Of a stretch of DNA of 64,000 nucleotides, positions 25,244 through 34,400 are shown one piece after another. This DNA comes from Shimia_B sp038527375 (GTDB lineage Bacteria > Pseudomonadota > Alphaproteobacteria > Rhodobacterales > Rhodobacteraceae). Location: positions 13,539-77,538 of the forward strand of contig JBCBFU010000008.1 of the NCBI GenBank assembly GCA_038527375.1. The letters are read 5' to 3'. Position 1 is the first letter of the stretch. Every line of letters starts with the position of its first letter. The notes below the pieces were generated by a model, which worked only from the letters and a program-made list of their open reading frames with translations, was not told the DNA's origin and did no database searches. The position numbers and the translations under genes were made by a program.

Positions 25244-27595
25244 TCAGTAGCCACCCCCGCTGTCGCCGCCTTCGCCGTAGGGGATCCAGATCGTTTTGAC
25301 CTCGGTCGCATGGGCGAGTGTCTGGGCCATGTCGGCCGACCAGTCGGGTGATGTCCCCGGCACCCATGTCCGCTTGAGGTTGCCGGCAGCGCCGCGTTCC
25401 ACGACCGTGGACAAATCGTTGCCTGTAAAGGACCACAGCGCATCCAGGTTCAGGTGTTCGGCCATGCCGGGGGCCAGATCAGCCGGATCGCCTGTCAGGA
25501 TGTTCCACACGCCGCCGGGCACATCCGATGTCTCGAGCACTTGGGAAAAGTCCAGCGCGGCCAGCGGGTAGGGGTGGGACGCCACCTGCACCACACGGTT
25601 GCCCATGGCGATGGCGGCGGCGGCAGGTCCAATTAGGCCCAAGAGCGGCGCATCGTCCTGCGACAGGATACCGATGGTGCCGACCGGTTCGTTCATGGCC
25701 AAAGCCGTCCCGCGCAAGGGCACGGGCTTGGCCGCGCCGTCATATTTGTCGGCCCATGCTGCGGCGGAGAACAGGCAGGCGACTGCGGCATCCACTTCGG
25801 ACATCGCATTGCGTGCGCCGGTCATCGCGGTCAGGCGCGCCGCGAATTCATCGCCCCGCGCAGACAGGTTTTCGGCCAGATAGTAGAGGATCTGCGCCCG
25901 CAGATGCCCTGTGCTGCGGGACCATTTGGCAGCCCCTGCCGCGGCCTCGACCGCGTTGCGGACATCCTTGCGGTTGGCAATCGGGGCCTGCCCGATCAGT
26001 TTGCCCCGGGCTCCCCAGACATTGGCGGAATAGCCGCTGTCCGGGCGCGCCTGTTTGCCCCCGATATAGAGCTTGCCCGTGCGGTCGATCCCGGTCTCGG
26101 GGGCCAGATCGCCGGGTTTCGGCGCGATGGATTTCAAGGGCGTGCCTGCTTGGGCCGGGCGCGTATAGGCCTGCAGGCCTTCCCATCCGCCTTCGCGGCC
26201 AAAGCCGCTTTCGCGCACGCCGCCGAACCCTGCGGCCGCGTCAAAGAGGTTGGTCGCATTGATCCACACCACGCCTGCGGCGAGCTTGGGTGCCACATCG
26301 AGGGCGAGGTTGATGTTCTCGCTCCACACTGTGGCGGCCAGCCCGTAGCGCGTGTTGTTGGCGATCTGCACGGCCTCAGCCGGAGTGCGGAAGGTTGTTG
26401 CGGCAAGGACCGGGCCAAAGATCTCCTCCTGCATCAACGTGTCAGACGGCGACAGGCCGGTGATCAACGTCGGCGGGTAGAAGCAGCCGTTTTCGGGGAC
26501 CTCTCCCGCCGCGCGATAGGTTGTGCCGGCGGTGTTTGCGTCGACCATCCCGCTGATGGTCTGGAGTTGCACCGGGTCCACGACCGCACCTACGTCGATG
26601 CTTTTGTCCATGGGATCGCCAATGCGCAGTTTATCCATGCGGGCGCGCAGCCGGGCGTAGAAATCCTCGGCAATGCCTTCCTGTACCAAAAGGCGCGAGC
26701 CCGCGCAGCACACCTGACCCTGATTGAACCAGATCGCATCGACGAGGCCTTCGATAGCGCTGTCGAGATCAGCATCGTCGAAGACGATGTAGGGAGATTT
26801 TCCGCCCAGTTCGAGCGTCAGCGCGATACCGCGCCCGGCGGTCGCCTGCCTGATGCGGCGGCCCACGACGGTTGATCCCGTAAACGCGATCTTGTCCACA
26901 TCCGCGGCCACGATCATTTCGCCCACCGCGCCGTCGCCCGTGAGGATATTGACCACCCCGCGCGGCACGCCTGCCTGCTGGCAAATCTCGGCAAAGAGGA
27001 GCGCGGTCAGCGACGTGTATTCGGCGGGTTTCAGAACGACGGTGTTTCCTGCCGCGAGCGCGGGCGCAATCTTCCACGCGAGCATCAGGAGGGGGAAGTT
27101 CCAAGGGATGATCTGGCCACAGACGCCCAAGGGCGCGCGATCGGCCAACGCGCTGGGCATCAGCTGTGCCAGACCTGCGTGGTAGTAGAAATGCCGCTGC
27201 GCCAGCGGGATATCGATGTCCCGGGCCTCGCGGATCGGCTTGCCGTTATCCAGTGTCTCGAGCACCGCAAAGAGGCGGCTGTGCTTTTGCAGAAGCCGGG
27301 CGATGGCATAAAGAACCTTGGCCCGGGCATGGGCGTCCTTGGCCCATGCGCCTTGGGCCTTGCGGGCCGCAGCCACCGCGGCGTCGACATCGGCCTGCGT
27401 TGCTTGGGACAGATCGGCCAGCGTGTTGCCGTTGGCCGGGTTCCTGCTGGAGAAATCCGCGCTGGGCTGCGTCCATGCGCCATTGATGAAATGCCCGAAA
27501 CTGGACCCGTGATCGACCAGCCATGCCAGCGCCTCGGACGCGCTTTCAGGCGCGGTCCCGTAGTCCATGGTCTCGAAAATGTCTTTGATGGTCAT
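25244..27595 (-). CDS. ALDH16-type double-domain aldehyde dehydrogenase
   Basis: 783 residues from the ATG at 27595. The first 490 residues are a complete ALDH domain with TLELGGKSPY (catalytic Glu) and NQGQVCCAG (Cys296 or Cys297). A second, shorter ALDH-like domain follows (KLYIGGKQARPDSGYSANV onward) with no equivalent catalytic Cys or Glu. This two-domain layout is that of ALDH16, known in some bacteria including Loktanella, where the second domain is non-catalytic and shapes the dimer. It is preceded by deoC 10 bases upstream on the same strand, so it may oxidise an aldehyde from deoxynucleoside breakdown (inference). Confidence 0.87.
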   Translation of the reverse strand: MTIKDIFETMDYGTAPESASEALAWLVDHGSSFGHFINGAWTQPSADFSSRNPANGNTLADLSQATQADVDAAVAAARKAQGAWAKDAHARAKVLYAIARLLQKHSRLFAVLETLDNGKPIREARDIDIPLAQRHFYYHAGLAQLMPSALADRAPLGVCGQIIPWNFPLLMLAWKIAPALAAGNTVVLKPAEYTSLTALLFAEICQQAGVPRGVVNILTGDGAVGEMIVAADVDKIAFTGSTVVGRRIRQATAGRGIALTLELGGKSPYIVFDDADLDSAIEGLVDAIWFNQGQVCCAGSRLLVQEGIAEDFYARLRARMDKLRIGDPMDKSIDVGAVVDPVQLQTISGMVDANTAGTTYRAAGEVPENGCFYPPTLITGLSPSDTLMQEEIFGPVLAATTFRTPAEAVQIANNTRYGLAATVWSENINLALDVAPKLAAGVVWINATNLFDAAAGFGGVRESGFGREGGWEGLQAYTRPAQAGTPLKSIAPKPGDLAPETGIDRTGKLYIGGKQARPDSGYSANVWGARGKLIGQAPIANRKDVRNAVEAAAGAAKWSRSTGHLRAQILYYLAENLSARGDEFAARLTAMTGARNAMSEVDAAVACLFSAAAWADKYDGAAKPVPLRGTALAMNEPVGTIGILSQDDAPLLGLIGPAAAAIAMGNRVVQVASHPYPLAALDFSQVLETSDVPGGVWNILTGDPADLAPGMAEHLNLDALWSFTGNDLSTVVERGAAGNLKRTWVPGTSPDWSADMAQTLAHATEVKTIWIPYGEGGDSGGGY

Positions 27596-27605
27596 GGTGT
27601 CTACG

Positions 27606-28582
27606 TCATCCCAATGCGTGACGGTAACCGGCGGAATAGGCACCGGTCACATGGTGTTCCAGTTGGCGTTCGATATCGCCGAGAAGCGAGGACGCCCCAA
27701 ACCGGAAGAGGTCAGGTTGCAGCCAGCGATCGCCGAGCTCTTCTTTGATCAGCGCCAGATAGACCAGCGCGTCCTTCGCCTTGGAGATGCCGCCGGCGGG
27801 TTTGTAGCCCACGCGGACGCCGGTCCGCGCATGATAGTCCCGGATCGCGCGGATCATCACGAGCGACACGGGCAGGGTGGCGTTGACGCTTTCCTTGCCC
27901 GTCGACGTCTTGATGAAATCGGCCCCCGCCATCATGCAGATACGGCTTGCGCGGGCGACGTTGCGCAAGCTGCCCAACTCGCCCGTTGCCAGAATTGCCT
28001 TCACATGGGCGTCGCCGCATGCGTCGCGGAAGGCGCGCATTTCGTCATAGAGCGCCTGCCAATTTCCGGTCAGGACGTGGCGGCGCGAGATGACAATGTC
28101 GATCTCGTCCGCGCCAGCCTTCACGCTCTCTTCGATTTCCGCGATACGCAGGTGCAGGGGCGACAGGCCCGCGGGCCTGTCGCCACGGCGGCGACCGGGA
28201 TCGCGCCCCCCGCTGCGGCAACCGCCGTAGGCACCATGTCGTGATAGACACAGACCGCGCCCGTCGTCAGCCCCGTCAGACCCAACGCATCGAGCAAATC
28301 CGCACGAACCGGTTGGCGCGCCTTGGCCACCAGCCGCCGCACCCTGCCTTCGGTGTCGTCGCCCGACAGGGTGGTAAGGTCGATGACCGAGATCGCCTTG
28401 GCCAACCACGCGGCCTGATAGTCCTTCTTGACCGACCGCCGCCCCGGAAGGGTCGCGGCGCGCCGTTCGATGGCCGATTGGTTTGCGCGCGCATCGAGCG
28501 CCCAATCCAGATCAAGCTCGGTCCCGGGATTGCGCGGCTCCACCGCGAGCGGCAGTTGTGCTTTGGTGATCGTGTGGTCCAT
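27606..28582 (-). pseudogene. deoC: Deoxyribose-phosphate aldolase, frameshifted
   Basis: The N-terminal part (from 28582, MDHTITKAQLPLAVEPRNPG to about 28175) and the C-terminal part (from about 28170 to 27606, GLSPLHLRIAEIEESVKAG through ICMMAGADFIKTSTGK) are in different frames. Together they make a full-length DeoC, with the active-site Lys in DFIKTSTGK and the second Lys in VGYKPAGGI. The frame breaks where VATGFPAGLSP is expected; the FP codons look lost, consistent with a deletion of 4 bases. The break lies within a 26-bp perfect palindrome. It is either a real inactivation or a sequencing artefact. DeoC splits deoxyribose-5-phosphate into glyceraldehyde-3-phosphate and acetaldehyde. 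Confidence 0.85.
28159..28184. repeat. 26-bp perfect palindrome at the deoC frame break
   Basis: Each half is GGCGACAGGCCCG, the second being its exact reverse complement, with no loop. The palindrome occupies the codons where the conserved VATGFPAGL motif of DeoC should be. Such structures are deletion-prone in replication and error-prone in sequencing. Confidence 0.9.
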
Positions 28583-28692
28583 CCCGTTACCCTTTCACGC
28601 GGCGCGGGCCGCTTCAAGCGACGTGACCCTATGGCGGGGTTGTGACGCCGGGGTAACGGTCCTAGAACGCGGCGCAACCACAGGAGGCCGCC

Positions 28693-29370
28693 ATGGCATT
28701 TGACCGTTCGCTCAAGATTGCCCCGTCGATTCTGTCGGCGGATTTCGCCAATTTCGGGGCCGAGATCGAGGCGGTCGAAGCGCAAGGCGCGGACTGGATC
28801 CATGTGGATGTGATGGACGGGCACTTTGTGCCCAACATCACCTTTGGCCCGACGACCTGCGCGGCGATCCGCCCGCATATCAAGACCGTCATGGACGTCC
28901 ACCTGATGATCGCGCCGGTCGATCCTTTCATCGACGCCTTTGCCGAGGCAGGGGCCGACTTTATCACGGCCCATGTCGAGGCCGGGCCGCATATTCACCG
29001 GACGCTTCAGGCCATCCGTGCGGCGGGGGCAAAAGCGGGTGTCGCGTTGAACCCCGGCACGCCGGCCGCTGCGGTGACCGATTTGCTCGATCTGGTGGAT
29101 TTGGTCTGCGTGATGACCGTGAACCCCGGTTTCGGCGGGCAAAGCTTTATCGACATGACCGCAAAGGTGCGCGCCTTGCGCGAGATGATTGGCGACCGGC
29201 CCATCCACATCGAAATTGACGGTGGCGTGGCCCCGGCGACGGCACCCTTGGTCCGCGCGGCGGGCGCCGACGTGTTGGTCGCGGGCTCTGCGGTGTTCAA
29301 GGGCGGCTCTGTCCACGATCCCGCGCCCTATGGCGACAACATCCGCGCAATCCGCGCCGCCTGTTCCTGA
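28693..29370 (+). CDS. rpe: Ribulose-phosphate 3-epimerase
   Basis: 225 residues, ATG 5 bases after a strong AGGAGG (28682-28687). The TIM-barrel motifs are complete: IAPSILSADFANFG, VDVMDGHFVPNITFGP with the metal-binding His/Asp, VHLMI, VMTVNPGFGGQSFI, and EIDGGVAPAT near the end. It interconverts ribulose-5-phosphate and xylulose-5-phosphate in the pentose phosphate pathway. It is divergent from deoC, with about 110 bases between. It is followed by the two-component system after a 90-base gap. Confidence 0.97.
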   Translation: MAFDRSLKIAPSILSADFANFGAEIEAVEAQGADWIHVDVMDGHFVPNITFGPTTCAAIRPHIKTVMDVHLMIAPVDPFIDAFAEAGADFITAHVEAGPHIHRTLQAIRAAGAKAGVALNPGTPAAAVTDLLDLVDLVCVMTVNPGFGGQSFIDMTAKVRALREMIGDRPIHIEIDGGVAPATAPLVRAAGADVLVAGSAVFKGGSVHDPAPYGDNIRAIRAACS

Positions 29371-29378
29371 CGCCCGCG

Positions 29379-29397
29379 TCCTGCACAAATCCTGCAC
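29379..29397 (+). promoter_or_regulatory. Direct repeat TCCTGCAC, 11-bp period, upstream of the two-component system
   Basis: TCCTGCAC occurs at 29379-29386 and again at 29390-29397, exactly one helical turn apart. OmpR/PhoB-type regulators bind such tandem repeats, with an 11-bp period in the PhoB box. The response regulator gene starts about 210 bases downstream, so autoregulation is plausible but inferred. Confidence 0.4.
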
Positions 29398-29460
29398 CAC
29401 CTGTCCCCGGCGGGTGCGTGCCCATGGTCCATCTTGCCCCTAAAGAGCAGGAGACGACCA

Positions 29461-29609
29461 TGAGCCTTCACCGATCCAAAAACCGCCACAGCGTGCCGCG
29501 CACTCTCCACGAAGATGGCTGGTGGTTGTCGGGCGCGCTGGAATTGCGTGCAAGCCTGCGCGTGCCTAGGCTGCCCATACGCACCGCCCCATCGGGAGAT
29601 CAAAGGTGA
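29461..29609 (+). CDS. Possible 49-residue leader ORF before the response regulator
   Basis: An ATG at 29461 has a good GCAGGAGA ribosome-binding site 7 bases upstream. The predicted peptide (MSLHRSKNRHSVPRTLHEDG then a basic C terminus) has no recognised family, signal or helix. Its stop overlaps the GTG start of the response regulator by 3 bases (GTGA), so it may act as a coupled small gene or leader. The ribosome-binding site and coupling support it; the short length and lack of homology knowledge do not. Confidence 0.4.
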
Positions 29610-30301
29610 ACTACAGATTGCTATGCGTGGATGACGATCCATCCATTCGCGAGGTGCTCGAGGTTGCGCTGACGCGGGCCGGGCATTCGGTCGAATTGGC
29701 GGGCGACGGGGCCGAGGCCTTGGCCAAGGCGGGGTCCGGGCGGTTTGATCTGATCGTTCTGGATGTGGGCCTGCCCGAACGCGACGGGTTCGAGATCTGC
29801 CGCATCCTGCGCCGCGACAGCGATGTGCCAATCCTGTTCCTGACGGCCCGCGATGACGAGGTCGACCGCATCGTCGGGCTGGAACTGGGGGCGGATGACT
29901 ACGTCACCAAACCGTTTTCTCCGCGCGAATTGGCGGCACGGGTCGCGGCGATCCTAAAGCGCACGACCCGAACCGCGACGGGCGACGCCGTGTTCACGCG
30001 TGGCGTGCTCAGGATCGACCCCGCGCGCCATTTGGTTGAGGTCGACGGCAACCGCCAATCGGTCACGGCGCGCGAGATGGCCGTGTTGGAGCGGCTGGTC
30101 GCCCATCCCGATCAGGTGCTGACGCGTGTGCAGCTTGTCGATGCGATCTACGGGACGGGCGTTCAGGTCTCGGACCGAACCTTGGACAGCCACCTGCGCA
30201 ACCTGCGCGCCAAACTGCGCGACGCGGGCTGCCCGGATGCGATTGAAACACTCCATGGTGTGGGTTTGCGGATGGGTCCCTGCACGGGCCAAGCGGCCTG
30301 A
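29606..30301 (+). CDS. OmpR/PhoB family response regulator
   Basis: 231 residues starting at GTG 29606, with GGGAG 7 bases upstream. The receiver domain has acidic residues DDD at 9-11, the phosphoacceptor Asp53 in LIVLDVGLPERDG, Thr in FLTARDD and Lys in DDYVTKPFSPREL. The C-terminal winged helix (residues about 130-225) includes VTAREMAVLERLVAHPDQVL and SDRTLDSHLRNLRAKL. It overlaps the kinase start by one base (TGATG). It is encoded just upstream of the adhesin/type I secretion locus and might control it, but no shared site is evident there. Confidence 0.93.
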   Translation: MNYRLLCVDDDPSIREVLEVALTRAGHSVELAGDGAEALAKAGSGRFDLIVLDVGLPERDGFEICRILRRDSDVPILFLTARDDEVDRIVGLELGADDYVTKPFSPRELAARVAAILKRTTRTATGDAVFTRGVLRIDPARHLVEVDGNRQSVTAREMAVLERLVAHPDQVLTRVQLVDAIYGTGVQVSDRTLDSHLRNLRAKLRDAGCPDAIETLHGVGLRMGPCTGQAA

Positions 30302-31293
30302 TGCGCGTCGCGGCCAAGTGGCGTCCGCCGCTGATCCTCGTGGTCTGGGGCAGTCTGGCCGCGGTGCTGGCCACGTGCCTGGTGGGCGTGGTCGCCTTTC
30401 CGGTTTTGATATCCGAGTTGGGCTGGCCGGGGGCCGCCCTGCTGGTTGCGGTCAGTATCCTTGTCTCTGTCGCAATCCTTGGTGCGCTCCTCGCGCGGCT
30501 TTTGTTGCGCCCGGTCCATGCGCTGGGCGCGCGCGTCGATGCCGCCCGGCGCGGCGTGCCCATCGGGCGCGCACCCTTGCCCCATTACGGAACGCGCGAA
30601 CTGGGCGCGATGGGCGAGGCCGTGCTGGACATGGCGGTGCGATTGGATGACCGCGCGACGGAACTGGCTGCGTATTCCGCGCATGTCACCCATGAACTCC
30701 GCTCGCCCCTGACCAGTTTGCGCGCGGCGGCGGAAATGCTCGAAGACCCCGACCTCGATACCGCCACCCGCACCCGGCTGGCCGCTACGGTGACACAGGC
30801 CACCGCGCGGATGGAGCGGCTTCTGGGTGCGCTGCGCGATCTCGCGCAGGCGGGGGAACGCGGTCGTGCCGGGGCGGGTGGTGGTGAAGATACCGGCCCC
30901 AGCGATCTGGCCCACGCAGCCCGGCAGGCGGCCAACCGGCTCGAGATTGACGTCGCCGCGCCAGATCGCATTCAGGTGCCGCTGCCATCCTCGGTGGCCC
31001 AAGCCGTCATGGACCACCTCGCCCAGAACTCGGCCCAGCATGGGGCAACGCGCATCAGCCTGACGCTTGTCGAGGGCGGTGTTTTGGTCGGCGACGACGG
31101 CCCCGGAATCTCGTCCGGCAATGCTGGTCGCCTGTTTGAACCGTTCTTTACCACCCGCCGCGAAGGGGGTGGCACAGGCATGGGCCTTGCGATTACCGCC
31201 CGCCTGCTGGCTGCCCATGGCGGGGACATCACATTCGTCCCATCAGACAGCGGCGCCCAATTTAGACTGACTTTTCAGGGGGTAACGGCCTAG
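30301..31293 (+). CDS. Sensor histidine kinase without a periplasmic sensor domain
   Basis: 330 residues. Two N-terminal helices (about 10-38 and 46-68) are separated by only about 7 residues, so there is essentially no periplasmic domain. A short HAMP-like region follows. The H-box is SAHVTHELRSPLTS with His131, the N-box HLAQNSAQHGA, and the G-boxes GDDGPGISSGN and GGGTGMGLAITARL. It forms a coupled pair with the upstream response regulator. Signal input is probably through the membrane or a partner protein (inference). Confidence 0.92.
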   Translation: MRVAAKWRPPLILVVWGSLAAVLATCLVGVVAFPVLISELGWPGAALLVAVSILVSVAILGALLARLLLRPVHALGARVDAARRGVPIGRAPLPHYGTRELGAMGEAVLDMAVRLDDRATELAAYSAHVTHELRSPLTSLRAAAEMLEDPDLDTATRTRLAATVTQATARMERLLGALRDLAQAGERGRAGAGGGEDTGPSDLAHAARQAANRLEIDVAAPDRIQVPLPSSVAQAVMDHLAQNSAQHGATRISLTLVEGGVLVGDDGPGISSGNAGRLFEPFFTTRREGGGTGMGLAITARLLAAHGGDITFVPSDSGAQFRLTFQGVTA

Positions 31294-31482
31294 TTGGCAC
31301 GCCTGCGCGCGTGTGTTTCGCGCCACACCCCGCGCCCCGTGCCCGAAATTTTCAGGGCCGGACCAAAAATGAACTAGGCAAAAAACCACTGATTCGCTAA
31401 CATCTGCGTCAGAAGCCGTAGGAAACGGTGTGCGCACTTAGGCCGGTTAAGAGCCAGGGCGCTGAGGTAAGGTGGTAGAGCA

Positions 31483-34400
31483 ATGGCAGCGATTGACTAT
31501 GTCGTTCGCGACGGTGAAGGCCGTCTCGTTCGTGGTACGGTGGGGTCCAGCGGTCTGAACAATCAGATCGTCGTCGACACACAATCTGAGGTTTCGTTGA
31601 ACCTCGCCCAGCAGGACATTCGGGATTACAGGCGTCTGGCGGACGTCCTTGAAATCACGCTGATGGACGGGCGGGTCATCTACCTCGAAGGGTTCTTCTC
31701 GGACGTGGCGGTGACCGAAAGCCGCCTGTATCTCAGCGCCGACGGCGAATTGACCGAAATCACCTTCTCGGAAACATGGGGGCGCACGAACTACGCCCAC
31801 TATGACGGCAACGCCACGACCACAGCCGAAGGCGAATTGCTCTTTGACACCTCCAGCGGTGTTATCACTGAAACGGAAACCACCATGGCGGCCGTTCCGG
31901 TCTTTCTTGGTGGCGGCTGGGGTGCAGCAGCCGGTGCGGCGGCAATTGGTGGCGTCACGGTCATCGGTGGCGGCGGCGGTGGCGGCGGGGGAGGCGGCAC
32001 GCCGATCCCTAAAACCGTGGGCGAGGCCGATGATGGCAATGTGGGCGGCGATGGCAGCGACTACACCGTCGAAGGCACCGCGCCCGAAGGGACACTCGTC
32101 CGCGTCACGATCGGCGACGCCGAAGGCGAAGCGATGGTTGGGTCCGACGGCACATGGACTGTCACGATCCTGCACGGCGATCTGCCCGAGGACGGCGAAT
32201 ACACGCCCGTCATCACCTTCATCAGCCCCGATGGCACAGAAGAAACGCAAGACGGCACTCCGATTGTCATCGACACGGTCGCCCCAGAGGTGTCGTTCAC
32301 CGAAGGCACCAAGGGCACCGGTGACGTGGTCGATGCCGAATGGCATGACGGCGGCGTGCAACTGTCTGGTGCCAGCGAACCGGGCAGTGTTGTCACAGTC
32401 ACCATCGATGGTGCGACCCAGACGACGATCACCGATGACAACGGCAACTGGTTCGTGAACTTCCCGCACTCCGTTGTGCCGGGCGGCGAATATGAAACAG
32501 CCGTCGAAGTGACGTCGACCGATGCCGCCGGCAATGTCGGCACCGTGACGGACACGATTGTCGTGGATACCGTTTCCGACACCGTCGATCTGGGCGGTCT
32601 GGCCGTCGCGGTCGACAACATCATCAACGACGCCGAAAACGACGCGGGCGTGATCGTATCGGGCACCGCGACGCCGGGCGCGACGGTGGTTTTGACCCTC
32701 GCGGGCATCGAAGTAACGACCTTGGCAGACGTCAATGGCGACTGGTCTGCCAATTTCGGCGCCGCAGGCCTGCCACAGGGCGAATACGACGCGACCCTCA
32801 CAGCCACGGTGACGGATGCTGCGGGCAACAGCAGCAGCGACAGCCAGGATGTGCGCATCGACACCCTCGGCGCGGTATCGATCAACACCGCTACGGTGGA
32901 AGGCGATGGCACGATCAACGCGGTCGAGGCCGCAGATGGCGTCACGATCACCGGCACCACGCAACCCGGATCATCGGTTGAGGTCACGATTGGCGCGTCC
33001 AAGTACACCGCGACCGTCGATGCCGACGGCAACTGGAGCGTGGACATTCCCGCCTCGGATATCGGCGCCGGCGAATACTCGACACAGGCAACCGCCACCG
33101 CAACGGATGCGGCCGGCAACGTTACGACCTCCACTGGCAACATCACCGTGGACACGGAACTGTCGGTCGGCTTTGACGACACGCAGGTGGGCGACAACCT
33201 CATCACCGCGTCCGAGGCCAACGCAGGCATCATCCTGACCGGCACCACACAGGCGGGCGCATCGGTTGAGATCACGTTGAACGGCGTGACCCGCGCGGCC
33301 ACGGTGTCGAGCGATGGCACATGGACCGCCAGCTTCGCAGCGAGCGATCTGCCCTCGGGCGTGATGGAACTGCCCATGTCGGCCACCGCGACGGATGCCG
33401 CAGGCAACACCGCCACCGATACCGGCACGGTGTCGCTGGATACGCTCGGCTTTGTGGCCATCGGCCCGGATGCGGTCGAAGGCGACAATGTCATCAACGA
33501 CGTCGAACTCAGCGACGGGGTGGTTTTCACCGGCTCCACACAGCCCGGATCACTCGTCAATGTGACATTCGCCGGCGAAACCTATGCCGCGACCGTATCC
33601 GCTTCGGGTACCTGGACCGTGGGCTTCCCCGCCAGCGACATCCCCACGGGCACCTATCTCGCAACCGTGTCGGCCACGGCGGAAAGCCCGTCTGGCAACC
33701 TTGCGACGACAACCGCACAGGTTCGTGTCGACACGCAGGTCGACGGCTTTACGCTGACCAGCGGGACCGTCGGTGGCGACGGCGTGCTGGGTGCCTCCGA
33801 ACTTGGTGCAGGTGTGACCGTCACCGGCACGACCGAACCGGGATCGACCGTTCTGGTCACGCTGGGCGGTGTGTCGACATCGGCCATCGTGGGCAACGAC
33901 GGCACGTGGACGGCGACATTCGCCTCCGGCACCATTCCGGCAGGTGAATACGCAACACAACTGGTGGCCCAAACCACGGATGCCGCAGGCAACGTCGAAA
34001 GCATCACGCAAAACGTCTCCGTCGACACGGTCGCAGGCAGCCTGTCGCTGTCCGGTGACGCGATCGAAGGCGACGATATCGTCAACGCCGCGGAAGAGGC
34101 CGACGGCGTCTCAATCACCGGTCTCGCCGATGCGGGGGCGGTGGTCGAGGTCACGCTGGGTGGTGTGGTCAAAACCGTCATCACCGGGTCGGACGGCACA
34201 TGGTCGGCCTACTATTCCAGCGGCGAAATCCCCGATGGCACCTACACGTCGGCCATTCAGGCCGTCACGGTCGATGGCGCGGGTAACATCGCGAGCGTCA
34301 CAGATTCGGTGCAAGTCGACACTGAACTGACGAATTTCGCCTTCTCAACCGCGCCCATCGAAGGCGACGATCGTGTCACGGGTCTTGAGGCCGCCGATGG

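Noticed and set aside
31294..31482. Binding site for the two-component regulator before the adhesin gene
   Set aside because: No copy of the TCCTGCAC repeat seen at 29379-29397 occurs here.
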